Source: Fennellomyces sp. T-0311
Taxonomy: Eukaryota > Mucoromycota > Mucoromycetes > Mucorales > Lichtheimiaceae
Direction of reading: 5' to 3'
Assembly (NCBI GenBank): GCA_025266875.1
Contig: JALLLT010000081.1
Coordinates: 26,072-90,071 of the forward strand
DNA: 64,000 bases
This document shows positions 32,621 to 44,061 of the stretch, piece by piece. The position numbers were made by a program, and so were the translations under genes. Within the stretch, counting starts at the first letter, position 1, and every line of letters starts with the position of its first letter. The notes under the pieces were generated by a model. The model did no database searches. It was not told the DNA's origin and saw only the letters and a program-made list of their open reading frames with translations.

Positions 32621-35380
32621 AGATCACCTCCAGCATTTATGTGGTTGTCGTTGTCGTCTGAATAACCACCTTCAATTATATACCGAAACATGAACTGACG
32701 CCCGAAAAGCGTTAAGACATCACGCGATAGATTATGCCTATTAGTAAGAAAAATGTGTTCACGGATGAACTTGTTGTATTGTTCGCCCTTTTCACTTTCA
32801 TAATGGACGGCGATTGCGAAGTGGACAAGATCGTACTGTAAATGGTGTAAAATATGCAGTTTCGATGTTCTGCTTATTACCCTTAGACCTTGGTTGCTGT
32901 ATGTACAGCAGAGATCCTCGACTTCGTTGATAGCAGTCATGAATAACTTAACTTTTTTATCTACGAGCTGGATGTACGTTTCAAAGTCACCATAAATCTC
33001 TCTCATATATACCAAGGATATCAGTTCGCCATGTACCACGAAGCATTTAAACCAAGCGTCAATAACAGCTTTTCTGTCACTGTCCAATCCTTGCCACTCG
33101 TCATATTGTAGGTCATTCAAGATAATAGGAAGTTGCTGTGACATTAACTTGAAATCTCGTCCTACGAATGAGGTACTTGATAACTGCAAGCAGCTGCCCA
33201 TCGTATGACCGAAAGCTTTAGAGGTGTAACTTCGTAATTTGGTTTAAAGTTGGCTGGTTTCAAGTGCATTGACGTATTTAACCAATGAATACGTGATATA
33301 CTTTGTGACTCCAAGCATCAGACAGTGCAAAATCTCGACTGGAAGATCCTTCGTTTGATCGAAAGCACGCAACTGAAGTAGCACTTCACTGCCAGTGAGC
33401 TTAAGACCTAATTTACCCAGGTCATTCGTGATCTCTCATCCATTAGGGAGGAGTATGCCATGTCTACAAGTCGTGTTCGTAGTCAAGGCAGCAATATCGT
33501 CCTTGGAACGAGAAATGGCGTTGTTGTGGTCGTTGATATTTAACGTTTCATCTGCAGATAGAACTTGGTAGAAGTACTTGCAACATGAAAAATTTGCTTT
33601 TACGCCTTTATGACATGCGAGTTCCGAGTGTCGTGCATCATCGGCAATGATAAAGTTGAGGGGCGCAATTACCAATACGTTTTCATTGCAGCTAGAGTCC
33701 TACATGATCATTCCGTCCTCTAACTGCTTAAGATCAGAAACGATGTTGGCAAGCATATTCATAGCTGAGAGATGCTTATGAACGCATAGGAGGGAAGCAT
33801 TTTCTCTCTCGTTCCTTTCTTGTAAAGGCAGTGCAAACGGAATCATCGACCAACTATTGAATTTGTTCCATTTTTTTAAGTGTTCCCACTGGTGTCATCC
33901 GAGAACAGGTTAAGCAGGATGACACGGACCTTTGAGTACAACCTTTCGTCACTTGGTTTGCATCGGTATCGTGCTTCGAAGATACTATTAGTTTCTTTTA
34001 GCATGTATGGTATGTTGTCGAGAAAGGTGCCAGCTTTAGGAAGAAGGACTTGACAGTGATGTCTGCATTCTTGAAGCCGGCTGTTGTATCCATATAGCTA
34101 AACGTTGTCCATTACAAGTGGCACAAAGTGAAACTGTCGTTCTTGATTTCCGTCCAAATATTGTAAGAGCGTTACGACAGTTAAGCTGTTGCCGGACTGC
34201 AATTCATAAGCTACACATGCATCTGCCATGACGACGTCGTTCATTGTGTAGAACCGTACAAGCTTATACAGCATTGTGGAATGAGTATCACCTTCTGGGA
34301 CAATGAAATCGCCCACCCAGAAATCATCTTGTCCAATAGTAATCATCGGATGTTGGAAGTATGGACAGGTGTGCCATTTTTTCCCTTGTGCTAATGATGT
34401 ACACACATCTGTCGATTTGCCAGGAAGCGCGCTAAGTCGCCCTGATAAACGAGGGTTAGCAATTAAACGCTTCACCACTTCTGACGGTTTGTACATGTAG
34501 AGGTCGACAAGGTCCTCTACTTCCTCATTCTCCCTGTCTGCATCCCTTCTCGTAACGTTTATAGTCTTTTCTGTACGAGTCATCTTGAGCTAAGAAACTC
34601 TGTTGCTTTTATAGCTCTCAGAGTCCGTTACCCAATGCATAGTTGGGGCTGTCAACTCAGAATCCTCGCGGGCCATATCGATCACATCTTTCACCAATGC
34701 AAGAATTTGTCACTTAACCAGTCGAGGGGAAAGCCAGTCATCACCGTCAAACAGTGCACACACACGAAACTCAAGCTGATTACTATATGGATAATATGGG
34801 TTCGCTCTTCGAACAACCGATGCTGAAAAACCTAAAATGAATTCGTTCGGTTGTTCAACAAATGGTGGAGGATCCTCACACTCATCGTCGTTGACATCAT
34901 CATCTCGTTCCTTTTTCAATAAAGAAGATTACTCATGGTTATATATGACTTAAGGTGATTATGTACCCTTACATCGAATACGGCTCTAGTATTCACAACC
35001 CGAAAATGATCGATGTTAGCACCAGAGCTGGAATTGTCAAGGGCAAGGTTCATAGTATCATCATAATCACTTTGTCCTGCATCGTCAAAATCACCATGCT
35101 CGAGGCTTTCGTTTTCGACTTCTTGCATAGGAATACTTGGCTCCGAGTTTTCGCCACTGGTGCTGGGTCTATTTTCGAAATGTTGCTCATTTGCACGGCA
35201 CGCTGGAATCTCAATTGTAGGCACTTGTAGTCTCTTCACGATGCTGTCCTTTAAGTAATCGAGGTGCTTCTCAGTTTCCAGGTGGCAAGTGCAGTTTTTC
35301 AAGGTAAACTGTCCACCACAAACGCACTTGTGGTTTTTTCTCACTCGAGTCTCCATTGGCTTGCTGTTAAACGTGAACAT
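32600..35380 (-). pseudogene. N-terminal and central part of an old Plavaka-type transposase (copy 3)
   Basis: The zinc-finger start is 'KCVCGGQFTLKNCTCHLETEKH' (frame 34916-35380), followed by an acidic linker ending 'RAVFD'. The intron sits at the same position as in copy 2 ('..FD' | 'ERDDD'). Then come 'RRANPYYPYSNQLEFRV' (34710-34919), 'LYMYKPSEVVKRLIANPRLS' (34098-34583), 'LACHKGVKANFSCCKYF' (33436-33675) and 'SKLHILHHLQYDLVHFA...ESEKGEQYNKFIREHIF' (32578-33201). Many stops and shifts separate the pieces. The protein stops at about 'NAGGDLAVY', the very point where the copy 1 fragment (10612) begins. It is older and more decayed than copy 2. Confidence 0.8.
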
Positions 35381-35389
35381 TGAGTTCTC

Positions 35390-35593
35390 TATTGTGTGTT
35401 TGTGTAAAGTGAAAGAGGGGCAAATTTAAACAGCAGCGCGCAGCAAATTATCTCCAAACTCCTTTCTTTTGCTTCTTTCTCTTCAGCAATAAAAAAACGC
35501 GCCTTCTTATTGCTTAATGAATTGTAAGTCGATTGTCTAATTTTACCCATTCAAATAACTAATAACGGCTATTCTAGGTTAGATTTTAAGCTA
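35390..35593. other. 5' flank of Plavaka copy 3
   Basis: No gene. I looked for a second CACACC terminus of copy 3 here and did not find one, so its 5' end is either eroded or lost where the ~350 bp repeat begins. Confidence 0.4.
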
Positions 35594-35865
35594 CAGTATT
35601 TCTCGTTTAGCGCCAGAATTTTTTTAGGCAAGACTGTGGAACTTTAAAAATGGTCATTGTGGAACGATTTTTTAGGGCGTTATGGACGCTTTCTGTACCA
35701 CATTTGGAATGACCTATGGTAGCACGGTGGAAGATAATTGGGGGGTACCCCGGACACTTCTTTGTGTCGTTCTTGAACATTTCTTCGGTTCGTTCTTGAA
35801 CCATTTTTAGTGTCACTATTGGAACTACTCTTTGGAAAAAGTTAAGTGGGGTTATCGGAAAGAAT
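35594..35865. repeat. ~350 bp repeat, copy A, left part
   Basis: It starts with CAGTATTTCTCGTTTAGCGC directly after TA and is nearly identical to copy B at 42159-42510. It is interrupted by Harbinger 2 at 35866 and resumes at 39404. The left edge (TA then CAGT) looks like a Tc1/mariner terminus, but the right edge has no matching inverted repeat, so the class is unresolved. Internal GTTC(T/A)..GAAC words recur. Confidence 0.85.
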
Positions 35866-36042
35866 GGGTGCTCACAAGGTGGCAATTAGGACCGCCCCCA
35901 TCTGTTGAAGAGAATACAGGTTATACCGTGTTTAGTATAACCATCACGTGGAATGTACGAGGCGCGGAGCTGGATTATTAAGTTTTTAAACTGCCAGACA
36001 CGCGCTAAGACGCGTCCTAATCTCTTTTTCTCGCGTTTACTA

Positions 36043-37718
36043 ATGAACCGCGTTCAAAACATCACAAGCACGATTGCTACGTTTTCCTTCTATCTGGAAA
36101 CTGCTCGAACGACAATGCAGAACACTATAGAGCAAGAGGAGCGATACGAGCGCGACAGAATGGAGCAGATTGAGGAAGAGGATGCCGAACTGGCTCGTCT
36201 GGCTGATGCCATCGTACGAATTCCGATCGATCTCGTTGCAGAATTGATGTTTCAGTCGATGACTAGAATGCGGATCGTCAATCGTGACATTTTCTTCGAG
36301 ATCTATCATTCTTGCCCGGTGTTCATTACTGCAGTACAATGCAGAACACCACGATCACGACCATATGAAGCGCATCATTGGTGGAGCGTTAGGCATCCTG
36401 AATTGAGCGATGATGCTGCTGGCCGTATGCGATTCAAGGCTCATTACCGGATCACGCTAGCTGCTTTTGGACAGTTAGTTAACGAGCTGTCAAATGACGA
36501 GGAGTACGCTGGGAGTGTCGCGAAAAACGGCTATCCAGTGCACATCCAAGTTGCAGTGGTCCTTTGGCGGTTCGCAAACTCGCATTTCGGCTTTCGCTTG
36601 ATGTGCGAAACCATGGGCATTTCAGACGGTTCGATGAACAACTTTACGAACCGCTTTAACAATGCAATGATCCGCGTGGGCCACCGAGTAATTGCATGGC
36701 CGACCAATATTCGACAGACAAGAGAAATCGCTCAAGGCTTTCTCAACAAAGCAACTTCTCGAAGCCCAAGACTGCCTGATGTAATTGGTGCTATGGATGG
36801 TAAACTGGTGGTCATTCAGAAGCCTAGCGACCATGGAGATATGTATGTCGATCGTAAAGGCCATGCATCTCTTTCGCTATTGGCAGTGTATGATAGTGAC
36901 ACCCGGTTCCTCTATATAAAAACCGGTGAATCAGGTACTAATGTTACTTATAAAGTATGTACGTACTTAATAACACTATCTGCAATAAGGACGTGTGCAC
37001 GATGCTCGTGCCTTTAAGTCCAGCATTCTTTGTCGGAACTTAATCAACCATCTAGAACGAATGTGCATGGGCAACACATATATCATTGCTGGTAACATAT
37101 AATATTATTATAAAGGTATAGCAGGCTTACGTACGAATGCTACCATACATATCAGATTCTGCTTTTCCTTTGATGCCGACGGTTATTCCAGGATTCCCGC
37201 GCGGACAACGTGATCCAGCCAAAAGGGCATTCAACAAAATGCATTCTAGCACCAGGATGGCAATCGAGCATGCATTTGGTGCTTTGACAACGCGCTGGCG
37301 TACAATGTGGAAGCATCTGTATATGCTCAGCGTAGAAAGGATGACCAAGACTATTTATGCATGTTGTGTGCTGCATAATATCTGTCTACACGTTGACGAT
37401 GTTGAGGAAGTAGCAACACCGGAGGATATTCGACGCTATGATGCATTTGTTGACGGTAATCCACGCAGTGAGCGCCAAGGCTGAGAAGAGCATAGAAGTG
37501 GAGGTGATGTCTCAATTTCACCTTTGACGGCCCATAGGCGCGCCGTTTCTCAACGGACCGATCTCGTTGTCAGACGGCAGATGGACAACTTGCGGGAACA
37601 GGGACGACGTGTGCGTCAGCGCCTTGTTGCGAGAGTCGTTCGCAGTGACACAAGGCCAACAACACCGAGATACCGTGCATTCCACACATCACAAGTACCT
37701 AGATATTCACCATATTAA
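36043..37718 (+). pseudogene. Harbinger 2 DDE transposase (three exons, late nonsense codon)
   Basis: Exon 1 is 36043-36934, exon 2 is 36990-37091, exon 3 starts at 37156; introns are 55 and 64 nt, GT-AG, at the same codon positions as in Harbinger 1. Triad: 'DVIGAMDGKLVVIQKP', 'IADSAFPLMPTVIPGFP', 'MAIEHAFGALTTRWRTM'. A long N-terminal helix rich in Glu/Arg precedes the core. TGA at 37482-37484 follows 'NPRSERQG'; the same frame remains open for another 78 codons ('EEHRSGGDVSIS...RYRAFHTSQVPRYSPY'), so the original protein was probably longer and CGA to TGA is the simplest change. The catalytic domain is untouched, so residual activity is conceivable. Confidence 0.85.
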
Positions 37719-38047
37719 TATTACGGTAATCTATGGAATATGTTAAGACTCACAGAAGGACTAAAGAGGTTATTACTGTTACATTTACTTTTAGTGAACT
37801 CATCTTGTTATCTCCCCATCCGGTCGCTTCATTAACTCCTAACGGCTATTATCCAAGGAAGAATACTGTAGTATATTATTATTCAATACTCACTCAAAAA
37901 CTCTGACGAACTTGATACATTCACAGCAACTGAAATATTCTACCATACTTATAATTTTCACTAGACTACTAGCTAAGTCCAAGATGCTATCTTCACTACC
38001 TGTCTATATACCTAGCATATCACATTATGATAAGGTTTATTGATAGC

Positions 38048-39191
38048 TTAATTGTCATCAGATGTCTGCTCATCTACTTCATCTACGTAGCCACCGGCAA
38101 CACGAACCAACGCTTCACCGAGAGCCAAAAGTCGATTAGCCGAACGCTGGTTCTCTATATGGCGTCGCTCGATCGCAATTCCTTCTAGGCGACGCCGTCG
38201 TAGCACCCTCAACTCGTGCTCCTGCAAGTCATGCTTCCTCTTGAGACGATCGTCTGCAAGATCCTCACGCAAACCGCGCGCAAAGCATCCATAGCAGACA
38301 GGGTCATGCTATGGAACTCATCGTTCGATCGCTCGAGGGTTTGACGAACTCCATCGACATCCAAAACAGCACGACGACCACGCCCAATTCCTGGCTGAGC
38401 TGAGGCTGTTGCGGGTGCAGGTGGAGGTGCCGCTGCCTGTGTTGGCGCTGGTGTCGAGATTGCTGCTATTGTTGTTGTGGGTGCCAGGGACCACTCAAGA
38501 AAAGGGCTCCCTGATTGAGTTTCCTCATCAGGTTGCACCGTCGCATCTCTGACAAGGTGCGTCAGAGTACTGAAGCCAGTATTCCCCGCATCCATCGACT
38601 CAAGGACAATCTGCGGGTGGATCGATGGATCGTTTTCCAGAATCCGACCTACTTTGTCGTAATATTCCCAGTTGTTGCGGGGATCCGTGCCGCCAACGCC
38701 TGTCAATCCAAGGTAGTTACGGATCAAGGTATAGGTGCTTTGATGGCGCCCCACTTGTTTTCTATCTTTCCTGGGTTAATGTTTTCAACAAAACTGAGAA
38801 AGTAATGCAGATCCTCTGGGTATTCTCTGCTAGTAGCCATGACGGTCAGCTTAAAGTCCTGATACACGTTCTCCCAACGTTGCGCGGCAGAGATGGTGGG
38901 ACTGGGTCTTATAAAGTACTCTATATGATCGGCCATCACGTCGAGCAGCGCTTGGTACGTCGCGCGGTTCCAATGGATGCTGACATTTTCATCAATTGGC
39001 CCAAAATCATCTGGGATTTCAGGCATTTCGCTTGGCACCTCAGGCGTTTGCTCGCGGGTTTCAGTTCCTGCGACAGAGGAAGCGATAGGAGTATGCAAGG
39101 CAGACGATTCCGGTTCAGGGGAGGGCTGGATGGCTTCATTGAAGCTCATCATACCCATTCCTGGCAAAATGTTTCTCGGCAGGCATGGCAT
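38048..39191 (-). pseudogene. Harbinger 2 SANT-type accessory protein, two frameshifts
   Basis: The N-terminal acidic/Pro region and Trp-bearing helices ('IHWNRATYQALLDVMADHIE', 'RWENVYQDFKLTVMA', 'ENKWG') match the SANT/trihelix pattern of the partner in Harbinger 1. Frame changes are needed near 38750 ('ENKWG' to 'RHQSTYTLIRNYLG') and near 38265 ('MDALRA' to 'REDLADDRLKRKHDLQ'). The C-terminal part is a basic/acidic coiled coil ending 'VDEVDEQTSDDN'. The conserved 'NNWEYYDKVGRILENDPSI' block parallels 'ERWEYYDAMDSIVGSDPAI' in Harbinger 1, confirming orthology of the two accessory genes. Confidence 0.8.
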
Positions 39192-39403
39192 TTGTTGGGT
39201 AAAATTGCAAACAGTAAAAAGTATCTTTATTTGCGATTGTGCGCGTATAGGTCACTATAGTATTTCTAAATTAAGACAAACGCTAAAAAAAAATCGTGTC
39301 AGGATGGTTTTTTTTTGTTATGCCATATAAGGTGCATAGACCTTATATGGTATAACAAAATTGATTCTCAGCGGTCTTAATTGCCACCTTGTGAGCACCC
39401 AAT

Positions 39404-39485
39404 GATTGCCGCAAAATGGAATGCTTTTATGGGCATCTAATTGCATTAGACATCGGCCATCATCAGATTCTTTAAGGTCACTTTG
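39404..39485. repeat. ~350 bp repeat, copy A, right part
   Basis: Continues copy A after Harbinger 2. It matches 42431-42510 base for base over most of its length, and homology ends around 'AAGGTC(A/G)CTT'. Confidence 0.85.
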
Positions 39486-39528
39486 AAGTATTGGAAAATG
39501 GAAAATGTATTGAAAACAAAAAAAACAA

Positions 39529-40210
39529 CTAATATTCTAACAAACATCTCCTCGACTGCAATATCCATTCTTTGCATTGGTTATCTGAAACTTTTTTTAC
39601 CACCTCTCGTATGCGAATATCCAAGGTATCTTCTTCAGAGAGTGCTGTAACTCTCACTTCATCCTTCATAAGATTCCACAAAGGCTTGACAGGATTCAAG
39701 GATTCCATATTCTGTGGGATATAGACGATCTGATGTTTCCCCTTCGCAATCAGCTGTTTCATCTCCTCGTTACGATGCATCTCTGTATCTGGAACGACAA
39801 ACGTCATGCTTGGGTACTTTTCATCAGCCATTGTCTTGATAAGCTCCTTGATGAAGTGGAGAAAGTAATTGCTTGTACCCCGAAATCCTGTACGTTTGTT
39901 CTGTGCTTGGCCAACTGCCTTGATCCCCGACATAGTTTTTCTTGCTCTTGAAAGGACTGCTACTTGCGAAATGGCAAGAACTCCATTTGCTGTGACACAT
40001 CCAAAAATCTCAAGAGGCATAAAGACCGGACGGGAGGCTTTTTTTGGTAACTTCATTACCATATGGATATCAGTCTTGAATAATCCACACTGGTCAATAA
40101 ATATGTAGTTTCCGAGATAATCGATGCTTTTGGTTCGTAGTCTTTCAGCAAAATTGGCTCGAATTGATGCTGCCTGAGATACTTCCTCGGTTGTAGGTAT
40201 ACACTGGGCG
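39529..40210 (-). pseudogene. Degenerate Tc1/IS630-type transposase
   Basis: The recognisable part begins around 'EEVSQAASIRANFAERLRTK' and keeps the family layout without the catalytic residues. 'NYIFIDQCGLF' has the first Asp but DQ instead of DE. 'TFVVPDTEMH' replaces 'DNA.IH'. 'NMESLNPVKPLWNLMKDEV' has Lys where Glu is needed. The tail 'QCKEWILQSRRCLLEY' is the usual end. The frame happens to stay open upstream to 40605, but that extension shows no similarity and includes repeated 'aaggtatttccggt' words, so I exclude it. A copy that lost all catalytic acids yet keeps an open frame could be a slowly decaying relic or a domesticated DNA-binding protein. Confidence 0.65.
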
Positions 40211-40794
40211 AAAAGGGAGTAATCACAGAGTTTCAGAAGTAGGAGATTGTTAAAATTTGTGTGGGGGGAATGTGTGAATAGGCAGAGCCCCCCAAGTTTT
40301 GCAGCGACGGATGGCAATTCCGAAGGGAAAAGGGAAAAGTGGTGGGTGATAAAGGTATTTCCGGTATTTTTGACATCGTTTGTGAGCACATGCAAGGCGG
40401 TAAAGGTATTTCCGGTGTAATTCGTCAACGGACGACACAAGAAACCCTGATTTAGGCAATGCGTAACAGTAACTTCTCTTGTAAAACCATAGCGGTGCTT
40501 GGCAAAAGTGAACAGAGCCGTAAGGGAATTCTCACGATAGTTTATTTTTTTGTTGAAGTTAGATGAGTGGTAAACCGCAAAAGCAGTGGGCTGATGAAAA
40601 TTCAAAATAAAAAGGGAATTTTAGCAACAGCAGTGAAAAAAAGTATTCGTAATGTCGCTGATTCCTTCATGATGAGGACAAGAAGACCGAGCATTCGTAA
40701 AGCTCTTCTTTCAAAAGCAGCCTTGCAACGTTGCACATCGCAATGAGCTTTCAATGCCAGGGAATAGAATTATGCTAGATGCTACTGGATTTTT

Positions 40795-41105
40795 CCTCAT
40801 AATTGGGAAGGCTTTATTTTTCAGATTGGGAAGTGCCGAATTTCTACTTTGGGAATAGAGTATTTTTGAATTGGGAACTGTGATTTTAGTATTGGGAAGC
40901 ATAATAAAATTATTGGGAGGTGTCCTTTTCTCTGATTGGGAGGTTGAATATGTGGTTTGGGAAGTGCTCTATTTTCTGATTGAGAGGCTTGATACCGTGA
41001 TTTGGGGGCTCATATATTATCTTATTGGGAGGTTCGAAAAAACCATTTGGGAGCAACGACATCTTCATATTGGGATACTTGACTTATATTATATGGGATA
41101 TCGTG
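40795..41105. repeat. Minisatellite, ~22 bp units
   Basis: The word TTGGGA(A/G) recurs about 14 times at spacings of 20-26 bp (about 40803, 40827, 40850, 40874, 40894, 40915, 40938, 40959, 40981, 41003, 41026, 41048, 41071, 41097). The sequence between words is poorly conserved. It is different in sequence from the array at 7045-7440 but similar in period. Confidence 0.8.
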
Positions 41106-41130
41106 CAAAAGCAAAATAGCAATGAACAGT

Positions 41131-42158
41131 TTATTCCTCCATATACAATTTCTCTAACGAGCTAAGCACTTCATCCATATTTTCTGGCTTATCTCTGTAC
41201 ATCCTGTCGATGAATCGTCGATATTTGGTGTTCGCCAGGTACAGATTCTTTCTTCGCTGTAGTGTTGCTACTGGAAAGCCCAATTCCACTTCTATTGCTT
41301 GTGCTCTTCGTAATTTGTTAGAGTACTTGTAAATTGCAGACAAATATTTCTTGGGATCATTCTCTGCACCATGCTTTCTCTTTTCTCCAACCTTTGCTCC
41401 ACTCGACGAGCTCTCTGCTTTTGCTGCTGCCGTTTGCTGCACAGGCTTTTGACGTGTTTGCATCTTTCGAGGCTGTTGTATTTCCTGAAGCATCTGAAGC
41501 AGCTGTATCTGCTGTGAAACTTGAGCTTGTTGCAGCTCAAGTTGATGTGAATGCTGAAGCCGCTGAAGCTCCTCATGATGCTTCTGTGATTGGTGAGCTT
41601 GTTGAAGTTCTAGCTGATGTTGGTGTTGTTGAGATTCTTGCACTTGACGGAGCTGAATCTGGTGTAACCGCTCTAGCTTTTGGATTTCTCCAAGGTACTG
41701 TTGCTGTTGTGCTTGTTGTGCTTATTCTAGCTCGATATGGTACGACTGTTGAAGCTCTTTTAATTGCTTAAAGTACTGTTTCTGAAGTAATTGCTGAGCT
41801 TGTTCGAGTTTAATCTGATATGATTGCTGAAACCGTTGCAGTTGTTGAAGGTACTGCTGTTGGCTTGATTCCTCGCCTTGTTGAACTAGTTGAAGCTGTT
41901 TCAGTTGCTGTTTGATCTTTATCTCTTGTAATTGGATATTCTCGTGTTGTAACTCCATGTATTCTTTGATATCAATGATAAATGACAACTCGGTGTCAAA
42001 TTCATACTTGACTCCGGCTCTCTTTGCATTGAGTACTTTAATAAATTGCTCTATGTTACAGATGTTAGAATAATATATTACAGCCTCTTGATAACGTACC
42101 AATAAGTGGATCTTCATCTCTGATGACCCCAGAAATCTCTCGGATATCATCGTCAGTA
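41131..42158 (-). pseudogene. Gln-rich coiled-coil protein gene, truncated
   Basis: Exon 1 is seen from '..TDDDIREISGVIRDEDPLIE' (frame at about 42100-42156). A 49 nt GT-AG intron (42051-42099) leads to 'QFIKVLNAKRAGVKYEFDTE', then a long Gln/Leu-rich coiled coil. TAA at 41722-41724 interrupts it, and the same frame continues ('AQQAQQQQYLGEIQKLERLH') into a basic C-terminal domain ('KYLSAIYKYSNKLRRAQAIE...YRRFIDRMYRDKPENMDEVL'). The 5' end is cut by insertion of the 350 bp repeat at 42159. The family is not recognised; the C-terminal helical domain might bind DNA. It is probably an accessory protein of a transposon, given the company, but host origin is possible. Confidence 0.5.
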
Positions 42159-42510
42159 CAGTATTTCTCGTTTGGCGCCGGAATTTTTTTAGGCAAGACT
42201 GTGGAACTTTAAAAATAGTCGTTGTGGAACGATTTTTTAGGGCGTTATGGACGCTTTCTGTACCACATTTGGAATGATCTATGGTAGCACGGTGGAAGAT
42301 AATTGGGGGGTACCCCGGACACTTCTTTGTGTCGTTCTTGAACATTTCTTCGGTTCGTTCTTGAACCATTTTTAGTGTCACTATTGGAACTACTCTTTGG
42401 AAAAAGTTAAGTGGGGTCATCGGAAAGAATGATTGCTGCAAAATGGAATGCTTTTATGGGCATCTAATTGCATTAGACATCGGCCATCATCAGATTCTTA
42501 AGGTCGCTTC
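42159..42510. repeat. ~350 bp repeat, copy B (unoccupied)
   Basis: Begins CAGTATTTCTCGTTTGGCGC after TA (42157-42158) and ends near 'AAGGTCGCTT'. It carries the pre-insertion sequence 'GAAAGAATGATTGC' at 42423-42436 that matches both flanks of Harbinger 2 in copy A. A 239-codon minus-strand frame reads through it by chance. Confidence 0.85.
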
Positions 42511-42669
42511 CAAGAAGCTTAAAAGAAACTGAATACGTATAGCGACGAAAAATGATACATCATATAACTACCTGGAACAGTTAACTGTTTAAGTATCTAC
42601 GTAAGTTCATAATCGCAAAAGTTTTAAGGAAATGGTTATGGCAACAAAGATTTATACACTTTATTATTT

Positions 42670-43922
42670 CTATTGAGCATCAATTATTTCCTTACGCAGA
42701 CAACTACCAAAAAATGATTCTGAATGCCTGATCCATCCTTGACAATCTTTGGCAGTGACCATAGTACCAGCTGTAATTATACGTCTCATCATACTGTTCT
42801 GCCGTTCTTGAAATGTGGCCTTCTTGGTGTAATCTTTCATTTTTTTCCAGCATTCCTCGATTGGATTAAGCCAAGGCAAGTAAGGAGGGAGGAAAACCTC
42901 TCTATGACCGGCTGCTCGAATGGCCCTGATGACAGCAACCCCAGTATGAATGTTACAATTGTCCATTACGAAGTACATATTGGACATCTTGAGGCTCTCC
43001 AGTGTCTCGATGACAACTTTGGTGAAATCCAAAAAATGATTCATGTTGGTGCCATATGCATACTCCTTGGTGCCTCTTCGTCGTTTTACACCTAGTGCTG
43101 GAGCAGTTTCTTGTAGTTCGTTTGGCGGTAGCGGTCGAGAAAAAGCAATAACTCCACGAGCTGAAATGCAACCGATGACGCTAAGATTCGGTGAACGATA
43201 TGACGGAACTTGTGCACCAACAGGAATGCCTATCATTGACCAACCCGTTGACTGAATTTGGCTTGCCGAAAATCCACATTCGTCAATAAATATGCAGCGT
43301 CGTTGATAGTCGTAGCCGTTCAAAATACAGTTCATGACAAATCTAGCTCGTTTTTGTCGTGTTTCCTCACTGTTCCGGGCAGAAGCAAGTAAACGAAGAC
43401 GCTTTGACGAAAGTCTCATCTTCGTCGTCATATAACGGTGGACTGATGACGGATGGATGGAAAAATCTAGGACCATTTGACTTAGAAGATTATATAATAC
43501 TGCCATTAATACATACCTGGAAATGCTTCTGAAAGCTGATAATGTATCTCATCAATCGTCAGAGTTGGGTTCCAAGCAACAAGTGCGTCGATGAAGTTTC
43601 GATGATCTTCTCCAAATTTGCGATTATTGCCTCGGTGAACTTCAGATGCAAGCTTATATCCCGGTAACACTGCTGGATTTCGCAATGCCTCATTGTAAAA
43701 TTCATAGGCAGCTGTCTTCTTCATTCCGAGTTTACTCCCGGCTACGTGAGGGGAAAGACCTTGATTCTTGCATAAATCCAAGAGAGCACCAACTTGCTTC
43801 TGGCTGTATGTGCTAGTCCATATATACTTTGGTGCAATTGTGATTTCGGTTGTGTCCTCGTCCAATTGTTGCTCATAAAATAAGCTTTCGAAGTCGTGCT
43901 CTGGTAGCTCTGGCAGAGACAT
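42670..43922 (-). CDS. Tc1/mariner-IS630 type DDE transposase, two exons, intact
   Basis: Exon 1 is 43922-43517 ('MSLPELPEHDFESLFYEQQL') with an HTH ('LDLCKNQGLSPHVAGSKLGM'). A 50 nt GT-AG intron (43467-43516) joins 'SEAFP' to 'DFSIHPSSVHRYMTTKM' in frame. Exon 2 (43466-42670) has 'RRCIFIDECGFSA' (Asp), 'YFVMDNCNIHTG' (Asp), 'LPPYLPWLNPIEECWKKMK' (Glu) and the C-terminal 'DCQGWIRHSESFFGSCL'. About 400 residues, no stops, no missing motif. It may be functional. Terminal inverted repeats were not identified; the 350 bp repeat abuts its 3' side. Confidence 0.9.
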
Positions 43923-44061
43923 ATTCTGGGCTATGATACGAACTCGAAGTCCATCAGGGTATAATGCTGGACTTCCGGTCTGAAGTGGTAGAATACAGTA
44001 TTATTGCTCATAAGGGAAAAACAAAGGGACTAATATGTACGAGAGGCAACAGTCAATACGC

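Larger units (their letters stand above)
35866..39400 (+). mobile_element. PIF/Harbinger element 2
   Basis: The terminal repeat GGGTGCTCACAAGGTGGCAA begins at 35866 and is inverted at the right end (TTGCCACCTTGTGAGCACCC ending 39400). AAT flanks both sides (35863-35865 and 39401-39403). The unoccupied copy of the surrounding repeat (42428-42430) has a single AAT, which proves the duplication. Length is 3535 bp. It carries the transposase and the SANT-type gene, as in Harbinger 1; both elements begin GGGTGCTC. Confidence 0.95.

Noticed and set aside
40230..40330. A further Plavaka terminus, from the words 'tgaataggcagagcccccc'
   Set aside because: The similarity is limited to a short G/C-run and 'ATAGGCA'; the diagnostic CACACC end is missing.
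39529..40605. 358-codon frame as one complete transposase
   Set aside because: Only the part downstream of about 40210 resembles a transposase; the rest is unrelated sequence that happens to lack stops.
41722..42441. 239-codon frame as the full N-terminus of the Gln-rich protein
   Set aside because: Its first part reads through the 350 bp repeat, which occurs elsewhere without this gene, and through a 49 nt intron. The correct exon uses a different frame.
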